Assembly: GCA_022059125.1 (NCBI GenBank)
Contig: JAEUWY010000004.1
Span: forward strand, 3,162,001 to 3,226,000
DNA length: 64,000 nt
Origin: Corynespora cassiicola
Taxonomy: Eukaryota; Ascomycota; Dothideomycetes; Pleosporales; Corynesporascaceae
Reading direction: 5' to 3'
In this document: positions 1 through 11,217 of the stretch, piece by piece
How the letters are laid out: every line of letters starts with the position of its first letter
Position numbering within the stretch: position 1 is the stretch's first letter
Program-made: the position numbers and the translations under genes
The notes under the pieces: generated by a model
Databases searched by the model: none
The model's input: the letters and a program-made list of their open reading frames with translations, nothing else
Told to the model about the DNA's origin: nothing

Positions 1-1518
1 CCAGAGTGTCGTATTTGCGCTTGTGCACCACATAGAAATCAAACACCATGATGGCGGCAATTGGACCCAAGAACACGGCGTATGCAGCCATGAAATTGAG
101 GAAGTTGCCCGCTGAGGCAAGGATCTTCCAGGGAACAAGAGCCCAGGCCACGACTGCACAAATCAGCTGTCCCCTCCTGATGTTGACGTATTGCGGGAAA
201 AGCGCGGTAAGATCGTTTGCGGCCGAGAGGGAGTTGGCGGAGATGTTCACACCAAGAGCAGCGACGGCAAAGGAGAAGGCAGCGAAAAAGCGGGCCGCTC
301 GGGAGTCCCAGTGCTCGATCAAAGCCATCGGATCCCAGTTCAACTCGCCGTATCGTACATGGCCGGCAGATGAAGCGGCGATACCAATGAAGGCGATGAA
401 GGTAAAGACGATGGGGAGGAAGGGGACGTATATGATCTGCCACTTTGGAGAAACGCGGCTGTAGCGCGAGAAATCGGCCTGAGTGTCTCCGTTAATCGCA
501 TGTGCGGAAGAGGTTTCCCTCGAAGCTCTGGGCAACGACTTACCATGTTCACGGATAGCGTTGCATAATTTCCAATGACAGAAGTCAATGAGGCCAAAAA
601 GGCCCAACTGTATGCACTGCCCTGAACTGTGGCCGTCTGATTGAACATCTCGCCGCCATCGGTGGAAACAAAGGCCCATATCAAGATTGCGATCCAAGCG
701 ATTGGAACGACTATGCTCTTGAACATGAACAGCCACCTCAAGTTATTCGGGTGCATGCACAGAAATGGCACTTGGATGAGCCAAAACAGGAAGAAGGACA
801 ACATGGTATTGGTCGTGATGCCCTCGGACTCTGGAATGTCGTTCTTGAGTCTAAGAAAGGACGGCCAGATGGCTCCAAGCATGACGCGGACCGTGTTCGC
901 TCCATTCATGGTCTGAATCGAGAACCAAAATACTGCGAGGATGACGCGGGAGATGATGGCAATGTAGGAGCCCCAGAAGCCCCAGGAAGCGCGCGCGAGG
1001 ACGGGGAAAGGCGCATGATCTGAACAAGGTCAGGAGTCGCATGTGCAATGGGGGCGCGAGGATTCGTACGAATGATGCCAATTGCGCCGTTCAGTGCGAT
1101 GACGATGGAGACGATGAAGAATCCGAGAGCCACGATCCCAAGGGCTTCGCGCCATGTAAGGCCTAGAGAGTCAGCGTTCGGGCCAGCCGCGAGGACTCCA
1201 AGCGTGCTTACCAACGGCAATGATGCCTGCGGCGAACTGCCATGTCGCAGCGCTAGAACTAGTCAGAGGCCATCCACGACTTTAAACCGACTGCTCGTAC
1301 TTGAAGGCATCGGATATCCAGTATGCAACAAACGAGGTGACGCCCCATTTCCGCGCGTGTCGAGGGACGGGATCAAGGTCTTTGTTCGTCCTGACAGCAA
1401 TCAGCTCACAGTCGGCGCCCCCCCAGGCTCTCAATTTTTCTGCTCACCATCTCTTGCTCCCCTCAGCAAAAGCCGAGTTCGGCTGCTCGACCCTCAGATG
1501 CGGGCGCGAGAACTTCAT
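1..1518 (-). CDS. NCS1-family nucleobase (uracil/allantoin-type) permease, 3' end cut off by the window
   Basis: Plasma-membrane nucleobase:cation symporter of the NCS1 family (Fur4/Dal4 branch). I read at least six exons. The first ends at 1448 with GSKRW; the second starts at 1390 and continues TNKDLDPVP, a family hallmark. Further family blocks are AYWISDAF, TWREALGIVALG, MNGANTVRVMLGAIWPSF, NYATLSVNM and, near the window edge, ANDLTALFPQYVNIRRGQ and GPIAAIMVFDFYVVHKRKYD. Introns at 1447-1391, 1300-1259 and 1211-1163 join in frame. About 430 residues are present, covering roughly TM1 to TM10; the C-terminus lies left of base 1. The start at 1518 (MKFSRP) is chosen for family length; an in-frame ATG at 1671 would add 51 residues. 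The family is certain; the substrate (uracil, allantoin, uridine, thiamine) cannot be told from sequence. Confidence 0.9.
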
Positions 1519-2429
1519 GATAGGGCTCCACGCGGCGCGACCCAGAGGTTTGGGGACAGGAAAACCGGGATCTGAGAAGTTTTGGCCAGAGCGGAGCAGA
1601 CGGCGCTTTATTACGGGCGGCACAAGCTTATCCTCGCCGCCGAATAATGGACAGGTCGATATCGTGGCCAAGCTGCAGACAGCTGCACGATAACGATAAG
1701 CCTTACCCGAAATGAATGGCCTCGCGAGGGTTGGCCCAGTGGTCTACCGGTCTTGAACCACCACTCACAGCTCGCTAGCACCCATTTTTGCACTTCGCAT
1801 CGCTCACCTCCGCCCTCTCTCCCTCGGGCTGGCCCTCAGTGAGCGGAACAACGGCCGCCACGGCCAACAAGGAGCAGCAGACCCTGGAGTTTGTCATTCG
1901 AGCATGGCACGCTGCATCTCGCTGGAGATAAGCAACCCTGCACTGATCTGCACGCCGTCGCACGCTACAGGATACATTTCCCCAGACTATTCAAGTGTCT
2001 TCTGGGCTCCCCACGCGACACTGTCAGAACAGCCTGCTGCGGCTGTACCTGGGCCCATGGGAAGTAGTATACCCAAGATTTGCGATCGTCCTGCGTGCAG
2101 ATGCAATGCTCCCCTGCGAACTGCGCATGGTTGCGTGGTAGCGGCTGTGGGGAAGTCAGGTCTGGGTTCGAGCTACTGCACCACGGCAATCTAGAACTCG
2201 TGCGTAGTAGGCAACATGCTGACCGAGGCCGTTGATAGCTGCCGCCTTGCCCTCGTATAGCAAGATACACATCTACATCGTGGCTTGTCAGTCACGCCAT
2301 TGGGTTGGTGGGCAACTCCAATCATGCACCAGGGCAAACATATATGAAGGCAGATTCTTGTAGTCATCATTCTACTACATCAAGTCCCAAGAGTATCATG
2401 CATGCTATACTTGAACGCTTGGCACTACT
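1519..2429. other. Intergenic: permease upstream region and 3' flank of the next gene
   Basis: No ORF here resembles a protein. The part near 1519-1800 should hold the permease promoter. The part near 2430 is the 3' flank of the acyl-CoA-synthetase-like gene. Nothing else was recognised. Confidence 0.6.
1688..1699. promoter_or_regulatory. Tandem GATA (AreA-type) sites upstream of the permease
   Basis: Two adjacent CGATAA hexamers match HGATAR, the core bound by the fungal nitrogen regulator AreA/NIT2. They lie about 170 bases upstream of the permease start. Nitrogen-catabolite control of purine and pyrimidine permeases is known in fungi; that these copies work is inference. Confidence 0.4.
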
Positions 2430-4325
2430 TTACACATACGCCAGAGTGTGGTCGTCTCGGAAAGTCCCTGTTTCGGTCAGAAGGCGAATGGCTATGCTTG
2501 CGAAAATCCATTGACTTACCATTTACACCCAACGACGCTTCTCCACCAGCGACTGATGGCCCAGTGACCACAATCTCTCCAGCAGTCTGCTCGTCTGTAG
2601 TCTTGTGGATCGGCGTGTCCTTTACCTTGATCTCTAGACTGCTCAGCGGCGGCCCAAAGTGGCTGTGCTTGGTAGTAGGTGAGGGTTCTCTGCGGTAGTC
2701 GTAAATGTTGGTCTGTGCAACCGCTCCAGCCACCTTTGCCGCTGTCAAAGCATAAACGACACGAGCTTGAGTGTAGATACGAAGATCAGACAGGTCCTCC
2801 GACGTCAATGGCGGCGAGTTCAAGCCAGCTCGCTCCGAAACAAACAGAAGACGAAGCTTTCCAGGGGTGGTACCGACGGTAGCTCTCGCGGGCGCATTTA
2901 GGCGCGTCAAAAACGAATCAGTAGGCAGGCGCCCAGATGTCAGGACCCTTGTCTCCAAATAGTGTGCCAACTTCTTGAGGCCGCTGGCGGCGGAAGGAGA
3001 CATGTTGCTATGCAGCTTGGCAGCAGTCTCAGCAGAAACGACTGCAATGGTTGGGGCAATTGATCGAGTTGCAAGGCTCAAATCAACGCCAGGCCCAGCC
3101 ACCGAGTTGATGATGACGGTGGCGTGGGAGAAGAGAGCTGCCAACGTCAGGCAGAGAGGGTAAGAATGCGTAAAGGAATCGACCGGGAGAAGACTGTCTG
3201 ATGCGTTGATGCGCTGAGCACTTGGAAGGGCAGAAATGAGTGAGCCAACGGCAGAAGACAGGTTCTGTTTTGATTAGCCCACGATGCCCTCAAGACCCGG
3301 AGATGGGGTAATTACCTGTTGGGTAAACTCGACAACCTCAGCCGGCTTGCCCACAGTCTCCTGCCACAGGAAAACCATACCAGGTGGCTTGGTGTCATCC
3401 GAAGGCAGTTCTGCGGAAGCATTCTTTTGGTCTTGGATGAGCTGGTGCCATACTGAGACGTCAATTTTACCGCCAATTCCTTCGGGAACCTCGTTCCAGT
3501 CCATGTGCCTACTGGTCTTCTCTACCGTCCAAATAACTTGGCGCAGGCCGGCCACTCCAGCGCTGACATCAGCAAGCGGTACCGAGCCGGCCTCAGCAAT
3601 CAAAGAATCAGCTCCAGTCTGGTTCAAGAGATCAATCAAGGTCGGGTGAGGCTGGTTGTACGGAATGAGAATCGGGGAGAAACCGTAAAAGGCACCGGCA
3701 AACAAGGCGACAAGAAACTCGACGCTGTTGGGAAGGTAGATGGCAACACGCTTGGCACCATGGTCCTTGAGATGCTTTCCAATAATGCTGATTTCCTTTG
3801 CGATGTCCGCGACACTGTGGTCGGTCATGTCCTCCTTGCCAAACACGGTCAAAATCTTCGCCGACCCACTCGAACTGGCGTTCTTGTCCAGCGGGAGCTC
3901 GCCAGTGATGCGACGCCAGATATCACGGAGGTCCCCATCTTTTCCAGCCGAGTACATGGGGGCGCCCGGAGGCTTCACAGCGAGGCCGGTGCGGAGAGGG
4001 TCTGCGCTTGGTCAGTTTCGAGGGCACAGCATATGGACGTATGCATATCCAGAGACAGAGGACACGTACAGCCGTGCGGGGTCTCTGGAGACCTGAAGAT
4101 GGCGGATTCGCCCGGCTGCCTCACGTACGAGGCCTGGGCCTGGCGGGCCAGAATCAAGGGGTGCGTGTCGGCATCCTGGGTGTCGTAGACGACCCAGCCA
4201 ATGAAGCCCAGAATGCCGACGCTGAGGGCGGTCGTGTAGACGTTCCAGCCGGAGAGAAGTTCGGCGAGAGCCGAGTCGAGCTGCTCTACTATGCCTGTCA
4301 TGGCGGGCAGGAACAGCAAAAGCAA
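2430..4325 (-). CDS. Membrane-anchored acyl-CoA-synthetase-like protein with a degenerate AMP-binding motif
   Basis: Four exons (4325-4070, 4001-3316, 3264-2520, 2467-2430) give 574 residues. A hydrophobic segment lies near residues 27-47 (VYTTALSVGILGFIGWVVYD). An ANL-superfamily N-terminal domain follows, with VAIYLPNSVEFLVALFAG (about 150) and a region equivalent to the A5-A8 motifs (RVVYALTAAKVAGAV; GEIVVTGPSV). The adenylate-binding loop, normally SGTTGxPKG, reads QETVGKPAEV near residue 300, so the glycine and the catalytic-type lysine are absent. The canonical YGLTE reads YALTA, and the protein stops shortly after FRDD without the usual C-terminal swinging domain. Similar fungal proteins exist as AMP-binding-domain proteins. 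I infer a pseudoenzyme or lipid-binding scaffold. It is head to head with POM34. Confidence 0.8.
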
Positions 4326-4704
4326 GTGGAGGGGAGTCGGGAGAGTTGGAGATTCAGGCGAGCGAGTCGCGAATGAAGCTGACGGACCCGGACGGGGTGT
4401 GACGGCGGCGGCGGGAGTGGCGGGGTGTCGGCGGCCGTGCGCCCGACCGGGGTCCCTCGTCCGTCTCTAGGGCGAGAGGGAAGGAACCGACATCGTCAAA
4501 ACAAATCGGACCTGTGCTCCAACACCTCGCCCACCCGTTCACCCTCCACCATGCCGCTATAGCTGTCCCTCCTCCGCCCGCCCTACTAACCCACTAACCC
4601 CGCAGCTACAGAAGCACCACCCTCCCCGCCTGCCGCCGCCCGTGGCCTCCTTCGAGCGCCGCACCAGGAAAACACAAACACCAGAGAGCTTCCGCCTCAA
4701 CAGT
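4326..4704. other. Shared 379-bp promoter region (synthetase-like / POM34)
   Basis: The spacer between two divergent start codons is pyrimidine-rich toward POM34. I see no TATA box or named motif. It must hold both promoters. Confidence 0.6.
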
Positions 4705-5593
4705 ATGGCATCACCCGCCCCCAGGACGCCCTCTACGCCGGCTTCGCAGAAGCAGCAGGTACCGATCACCCCGAATGGCGCCTGGAAGCACCCGCGCTTC
4801 GAGGAAATCACCCGTCGCCAACATGCGACCACCTTCGACGAGCGCAACGCCAAGATCGTTGCTATCAACACAACCCTCCTCGTCGGCTCCTTCACTGCCC
4901 TGCCCGTCGTATCTCTGTTCCCCGTAGTGAGCAACTTAGTGTATGTCCAGTCCCCAAAGCCATTCGCTGGAGTCGATCGCTGACCACTGTAGAAATTGGC
5001 TGGTCTCTCTTGTCCATGCAGTCCCCTACCACCAGCTGGGTGTGGTGGCTCTCCGTCTTGTATTCGTCTGGAACATTGCCATGGCTCTCATGCCCCTCGT
5101 TCGCCGCTACTACCCGGACGATCTGGCCGACATTCCCCTGACTCCCTCCCAGAGGCAATCCATGGGTCTCGACCCCAACGTCTCGACCCCTCAGACGCCT
5201 GGCTCTGCCTATGTCTCGCCAAATTATGTCACACCACCCCGCTATCAGCAATCCTCTCCCCGCGCTAGCTTCAGCAACTCGGGTGATCGTACATTCAGCT
5301 CTGGAAGCCCCCGTGCCAGTTTTGCCAAGTCCACTTCTAACTCACCCTTTACCGTCAGCAATGGCAAAGGCAGCCCGCTGTTCCAAAAGGCACTGGGTGG
5401 AAGCTCGGCTCAGCGACGCTTGAGCTACGATAGCAGAGGGAGCCCGCTGGATGGCAGCCTGTTTGGAGAGGCGAGCTCAGGTGCCGCTCCTGGCACCCCG
5501 ACACCAGGCACCGGCAAGGCTAGCGTGGGCCTGAACAACAAGTGGCTGTACGAGAAGCGTAGAGATAGCCCGCGGAACAGCTTCTACAGCTAG
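4705..5593 (+). CDS. POM34: Nucleoporin POM34 (nuclear pore membrane subunit, NPCC family)
   Basis: Two exons (4705-4940, 4993-5593) encode 278 residues, close to the yeast protein. Family blocks are visible: FEEITRRQHATTFDERNAK near the N-terminus, a first hydrophobic segment (VAINTTLLVGSFTALPVVSL), a second one across the exon junction (PYHQLGVVALRLVFVWNIAM), then LVRRYYPDDLADIPLTPSQR. The C-terminal half is a Ser/Pro-rich tail with many SP and TP dipeptides, suitable for proline-directed kinases during mitosis. Known family role: an integral membrane subunit that anchors the nuclear pore complex with Pom152 and Ndc1. The first ATG is used; the intron has a GTATGT donor and a CTGTAG acceptor. 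Confidence 0.88.
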
Positions 5594-6041
5594 TAGCTTC
5601 TGGGATCGCCCCTTTCCGGCGTGGCACGGAAGAAGATGTTTGACAAACGATCAGATGTCGCTTTATACCCTGATATACTGCGTTGGCGCATGAAGGTTTG
5701 GACGGATTGCATTTGGATTTCGGAGTCGTGAACGGGCTGCTTACGTTCTGGGCCACCGGTTTGTAAAAGTAGTCGGATGCTCGTATTCCATGTAAAGAAC
5801 TGAGCTTTGATTAAAATACAGAGAGTGGAATCTTCCCAACCGTGCATTCTCGCGTACAGCCGGCTCCATTGGTGATGTGGCAGCCGGTTCATTATATGTA
5901 CAGTGTCAAGCTGAGCCCTCGCGCCATGGCGGATGTGTTGATGAAAACCGCCCCCTAAACCGAAAGAAACCCTTCTTCTCTTGACACATGGTCCTAATTT
6001 TGTATCCTCATCCTTTTGCTCGGCTCGGCTGGCCATACCCT
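5594..6041. other. Convergent 3' flanks
   Basis: Space between the stop codons of two convergent genes. It should contain both 3' UTRs and poly(A) sites. No ORF supported. Confidence 0.5.
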
Positions 6042-6814
6042 CTATGAAAAACGATCACCCTTGCGACTCCTAAACACCTCGCGAGCTTCGTACTTGCTCC
6101 TCTCGGCCTCGTCCTCAGGCGCATGCCTGGTGGGCGCAGGGTCCTTGCTAGCCTCCTGCGACGGGTTGCTGGCCTCATCAGCCTGCGCGTGCCAATCCCT
6201 ATCCTCCTTCTCCCTGCCGCCCTGCTCTGCGCGCCGCTTGCCCAGCTCCGACGAGACGGAGCTGGGGGCTGTGTTGTTGCTGGTGCTGCTCGGTGGTGCG
6301 ACGCGCGGAGGCGCGGGGTACTTGTCGCCAAAGTGTGCCTGCTCGAGCTGGTACTGCGCGATGCGCTTCTGGCGGTCGGCCTCTGCTTTGGCGGCTCGGT
6401 CCGCGTTGATGGACTTTTTGGCGAAGTAGTATGCGCCGCCGCCCGCGACGATTAGGGTGCCCCAGCCATAGCTGTCGCCTGGTTAGCTGGTGTGTTCTTC
6501 CATTGCTGTGATTGTGTAGGGCCTGCTCTCCGGAGAGCTGGAGTAGCGCTAGGCTTCGGGGGAGGAGAGGAGGCGAAGGGGATGCGATTGCGGGGAGCAA
6601 GCTCGGCCAAGCTATCGCGAGCTTCCCCGTCTATACCCCCGCACCGGAAGGAAGATGGCTGTAAGGCGTCTGGGTGCGAGAACGTGGGCTGAGGTGGAGT
6701 GAGGATAAGCTCAGAGAGTGACGTACTATACTGATTTTATCTGCCCGCTCAGTTAGTCCTCCAATGTCCATGTCTGCACTCTAAATTTCGCGGGGAGAAG
6801 CTTACAGTGTTCAT
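6042..6814 (-). CDS. Small single-TM protein of the DUF4748 type
   Basis: The main exon (6478-6042) encodes SYGWGTLIVAGGGAYYFAKK, one membrane segment, then SINADRAAKAEADRQKR and a polar acidic/basic tail. This N-terminal block matches the fungal DUF4748 pattern as I remember it; no function is established. The start is not in this exon. The best model is ATG AAC ACT at 6814-6806 with a GTAAGC donor, a 4-nt exon at 6730-6727 (TATA, between CAG and GTACGT), then the main exon. The sum is 450 nt, giving 149 residues that begin MNTYSDSYGWG. The main exon is solid; the two tiny upstream exons are inference. Confidence 0.65.
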
Positions 6815-8078
6815 TTTGGAGATGTGTAGATGGTTTGTCGACGCTCAATTGGTGGTGGTGAGGTCCTCTTGCGCGATTGCGAAGAATGTTTTCTGAAAGC
6901 GATCAAAGTGGTCTGATGTCGTAGGGCTGCCGCGGACTTTGTTCGGCGATTGGGCGGCGCTAGCGAGGAGGCCTCTGAAGATGGACGTTGACGTTCTTCG
7001 TTGTTGAGGGAATGCTAATCTTCAACAATACAAAAACACGGTACATTCTGACAGTTCACTTCTGACCCAGATGTAACTATTGTTTGCGATTGGATGCCAT
7101 TCGTTCTTTGAACCGAGTCGCATGCACTCCCTAATGCGTCACTACTCCCCCAGCACCACCTCAGCCTGCGGCCTTGTGCACTGCTATTTTTGAGAGGACG
7201 CCTTTTCCCTCTTTGATGGGTTAACAGTCATGTCTGTATTGTATTTGAATGCAGTATTTCTTTCCCATGATTTGTTCTTGTTCGTTACACAGCGGCGGAC
7301 TGGATCATCCTCCACCGACTAGCCCCTTCGCCATCCCATCCAACGATAGACCGAACAAACCCGCATGTTTCAGATTGTAGAAGACGACCTGCTGATTCTG
7401 GAAGCTCGCAAACACAGCATTCACATATGACCAAAGCCTGCATGGTTACCGCCCTCGGAGATATTAAGCGACGAGGCAAACCTGCACACTGATCATGCGC
7501 GTCCAACTAGCGACCCCTCAGCTGCCCCCTTCCACACCTTGTACTCGTAACGATCTACACAGAATCTTGTTTGCAGACCACCATGCACTTGAGCACGGTA
7601 TCATCCATCATACCGAGATTCCGGGAAACATTTACCAATGAGCCATTTGGCGGCGCGGTAGGTACAGGCTAAATCGAGCCAGACGACACAAGGACCAGGG
7701 ACAAATGAGCACACTTTGGAACAACTACAGGCTATCGGAATGGGACCCCCTTTATCGCGCTCATTTCTGTGGAATGAGAGGGTGGGTAGATGGGAGGTTT
7801 GCTTATGGCCGGTGGAAGAGGGTGTGGTCAGCCATACACTGCCCCGTCAATAGGCGATCATGGAAGGCTTCTCGGATGCAGCACCCATGTGAGCCGAATG
7901 CATGCACTGGGGTTCGTGTTATTATCAACACTCGGTGCCATCCTTGGTTGCGAGATATCTATGCTTCCCCTCTCTCTGACATCTTGACGCTCGCTGCCTC
8001 CAAATGCTTTGGGCACATTCCCCGTTCTCTCGTTTACTCATTCACTCTCTAGTCTAATGATTTGAACGGTCGGCCGAG
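6815..8078. other. Intergenic: divergent promoters
   Basis: A 1.26-kb spacer between the DUF4748-type gene and the receptor-like gene. Short ORFs on both strands have no recognisable content. Nothing specific was seen beyond being upstream of both genes. Confidence 0.5.
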
Positions 8079-9408
8079 ATGCAAAGCCCCAGTCAGAGTC
8101 CTCAGGATGCTTCGAGGCTCCTGGGCACCACCGGCACTTTATACCTAGCAGTGCTGCTGGTGTTGGCAACTCGAATCTACACGGGTGCTCAGTATCGACG
8201 TCTAGGCTGGGAAGACCACACGATCGTTTTTGCGGCGGTGAGTAGGGTTCCTGCACTCTTTTTCTCATCAAAAGAGACTGAATCCATGCTTCACTTAGAT
8301 ATTGGGCTTGGTACAATGGGCTCTCTTCTTCGCTGCCGTCCGACTGAGTACTGGTCAACCGAACACCCATATCACGCTGCCGAGCGAACTCAAAGCTCGA
8401 CAACTCCTCTATGCTTCGACAATACACTGGAGCCCTGTAATGATGTGTAAGAATATAATGAAGACGGATATGTTTGAACAACCTACTGACTCGTGTATAG
8501 TCACCAAGATTAGCATGTCCGCTATGATCATTCGGATAAAGCGCACAGGTCCTTGGGTTGTTTTCTGCTATTCCATGATCGTTATCCAAGTACTCGCCTG
8601 TCTCATGCTGTTCATATTTCATCTAGTACAATGCCTTCCCCTTTCTGCGACCTGGAATCCTACGATACGTTCTAACGCATGGTGCGCATCTGGTTCCGCG
8701 GCCGACATTACCCTCTACGTCAGCTCTGGGATCAGCATTGCAACTGATGTGATGTTCGCTACCATACTTGCTTTATGTACCGGTGGTACACTGCGCACGA
8801 CTAGAGGGAAGGTCATTTCGATGGGCATCATACTCTTCGGAGCCTTTGCGGCGGCTTCAGGAATCACCAGGACAACACTGATCCACAGATACACCAGCAC
8901 AGACGCTAAACTGCCCAATACCATCAGAATGGTACTATGGAGTATTTTGGAACTCCAGGCAATCATGATAGCATCCTGCATCCCCGCTTTGCCTCCAGCC
9001 TCGAGGCGCCTATTCTCCGCCGTCTCGCCGTCTCCACCGCCACACCACCACCCCCACAACGCGTATCGCCCCACCCAAAGCACAACCCTCTTCGACGCAC
9101 ACCACCTCCCATGCCTGCATACCAGGATCTCCCACACCCAAAACAGCATGCACCTCGACTCGCCGTCGGCGACGACAAAGTCCACCATCGGCCGCTCGAC
9201 CGACACGCCCAGCCAGGAAACGATATGGCCCGGCGGAGCCAGCCAGTGGGGCAGCTCGCAGCGGGGCATCATGTGCACCATGGAGTTTGACGTGCAGAGC
9301 GAGGTCCTGAGCCTCGCTCCCAGCCACGGCGAGGGCACAAGCTCCGAAGGCAAGTGTTCTTACCGGGGGGATAGTGGGGTGGGTCTTGCGGCATGGGACG
9401 GCGTTTAG
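8079..9408 (+). CDS. Fungal rhodopsin-fold seven-TM protein (PTH11-like integral membrane family, no CFEM domain)
   Basis: Three exons (8079-8237, 8299-8446, 8501-9408) give 404 residues. Visible family features are RRLGWEDHTIVFA at the end of TM1 to loop 1, LVQWALFFAAV, the FTKISMSAMIIRI block created by the second splice, CLPLSATWNP with the conserved cysteine, WCASGSAADITLYVSSGISIATDV, GSLASVL-type packing on TM6 and IRMVLWSILELQAIMIASCIPAL at TM7. The cytoplasmic tail from about residue 310 is Ser/Pro/His-rich and unconserved. These proteins are described as putative fungal receptors; ligands are mostly unknown. The second intron is 54 nt and leaves the frame open, so an unspliced reading is also possible but would break the FTK block. 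Confidence 0.85.
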
Positions 9409-9825
9409 CCCACAATTCTGGTGTTTTGTATCTGCGCTCTTATCTCGCGCACTTGGAAGGATGGCAGGGCCTTTATTCGCAGGGACCGCTCACGACGTTA
9501 TGAAACTAAGGTGATCGGGCGTAATGCCTTCCGGAAATGAGGTGTTTTTTTTCGGTTCTACAGTATACCCGATTCTTTTATCACCCCGAGGATCAACACT
9601 TGGTGTTTGCCACACGGACGGCTGAAATTGAAAGACAAAGATGTGTTTGATCTATAGTATCAAAGGATATACATACATACACGCTAAGCAGAATGGTATA
9701 TGAACAGTAAAGAAGAAGAAAATATGGTCCTGTCTGGCGCTACGCGCCGTGCCTTGCCTTTTTGGTCATGCTTCTCAAATCGAACACTGCCCGCATGTCC
9801 GATTCGCATTTCCATGCCGTCAAAT
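9409..9825. other. Convergent 3' flanks
   Basis: Space between convergent stop codons; AT-richer than the neighbouring genes. Nothing further recognised. Confidence 0.5.
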
Positions 9826-11217
9826 CTACAGGCCGAAGCCGGAAAGATCCAAAAACCTGGAACGCTTGTTGTTATTATTCCTGTTGCCCCTGCCACCACG
9901 GCCATTGCCGTTGCCGTTATCGTTGCCATTTCCATTGCCAGTTGCAGCGTTGGAGTTCTGGTTTCCAGCAGCATTGCCATTCTGAACTCCAGCATTGGCA
10001 TTTCCATTGGCATTTTGATTACCAGCAGCGTTGCCGTTCTGTGCATTACCATTGTTGTTAATGTTGTTGCCATTGCCGTTTCTGTTCTGTCCATTTCCGT
10101 TGCCATTGGCATTCTGGTTGTTGTTGTTCCCGTTTCCGTTCGCGTTATTGCCATTGCCAACACCGGCAGTAGCTTGCGCAGCAGGGTCGACAGTCGCAGT
10201 GATTAGAGCTGATAAAGTGTTAGTCTCATGCGTTCCGACAACGTGTACGGCATGGAGGACGAACCGGAGATAGCGCTGGCGCCCTCATTGCCGCCTGCAG
10301 CACCTGCAGCTTGATTAGCGGCAATGGCCACAGGCAAATCCTTCTGGTTCTGCAGGATCTGGGCTGAAATGCCTTCAAGGGTCTGTGCTGTGTCGACAGC
10401 TGGGGAATGGTGAGTACATGATTGTGCATATGTTGTGTAGATGAAAAAGTAGGAGAGGGTACGGCTTACCACCTGCGGAACTATCTTGGCGCCCCTGGCC
10501 ATCTGTCTGTTGAACGGCAAAACAGCCTCCAAAAGGCCCAGCGACGGCGTTGTTGCGGCAGCGTACAGTACAAATGTTACCAGTAGATGCTTTTCATCAT
10601 TGTCAGCCTGTGGGACAACTCCAGTAGACGGATATCTCGGAAGAGGAGAGGACATACCACCGATGCAGTTGAAATTCTCAGGCATTTGTACATTAATAGT
10701 GAACTGCTGTTCCTTTGCTTGTGAGAGGCCATTCGCTCCAGGAACATTGTTCGCAACTTTCAGCGGCACGAAGTTGGTTGCAGCATTGCCTAGAAAGGTC
10801 AGTTATCCGTCATGACATGGAATGAACACACTGACTGGTTTCATCAAGATCGCACTCATAAGGGCCAGCTCCATCGGCATTAACCTGATGAATAGTAACG
10901 GCCATTACTGTGCCGCCCGAGACTTGGGTGACACGGTTGAGAGACAACTCGTTTTCGGTCTGCTCCCCAACATCAATGTTCCCGGCGATCTCGGTACGAC
11001 CACATGAATTGACAATATTCTGCGTAATCTCCGAGTCTCTTATGATAGTCGAGTCTTGTTGACAAGGAGAGATGGTGGTGCAATTCCTAGCAAGAGCTTG
11101 GTCTACCAGGAAGCCTTGACTGGCTCCAGAGTCTCCAACCGCTTGAAGGATTACTCCATGGGAGGCGACCGAAGAGACGAGAGCGGCTAGCGCTAGCGAG
11201 GAACTACAATAATACAT
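9826..11217 (-). CDS. Secreted Egh16-like (MAS1/MAS3-type) protein with an Asn/Gly-rich C-terminal tail
   Basis: Five exons (11217-10836, 10789-10658, 10589-10470, 10399-10265, 10208-9826) give 383 residues. A signal peptide (about 1-19, ending VASHG) is followed by SHGVILQAVGDSGASQG, then NCTTISPCQQDSTIIRD, MAVTIHQVNADGAGPY, NFVPLKVANNVPGANGLS and ICTVRCRNNAVAGPFGGCF. These are Egh16-like family blocks with paired cysteines. Family members are induced during appressorium formation in powdery mildew and rice blast. After ALITATVDP near residue 270 comes a tail of about 100 residues built of GN, NG, NQ and NA repeats, then a basic patch and KRSRFLDLSGFGL. The tail is encoded by imperfect repeats. 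It is not part of the family core and may be wall-associated or aggregation-prone. Confidence 0.85.
9870..10165. repeat. Imperfect short repeats encoding the Asn/Gly tail
   Basis: On the plus strand the stretch is made of GTTGCCATTGCCGTT-like units with variation. On the coding (minus) strand it reads as AAT/AAC/GGC/GGA codons. It lies inside the last exon of the Egh16-like gene. Confidence 0.8.

Noticed and set aside
2140..2190. tRNA-like GGGTTCGAGC stretch
   Set aside because: No matching acceptor stem, A-box or T-stem pairing could be folded around it.
9700..10206. 168-codon plus-strand ORF rich in Ile/Val/Ala
   Set aside because: It is the antisense shadow of the Asn/Gly repeat exon of the Egh16-like gene.
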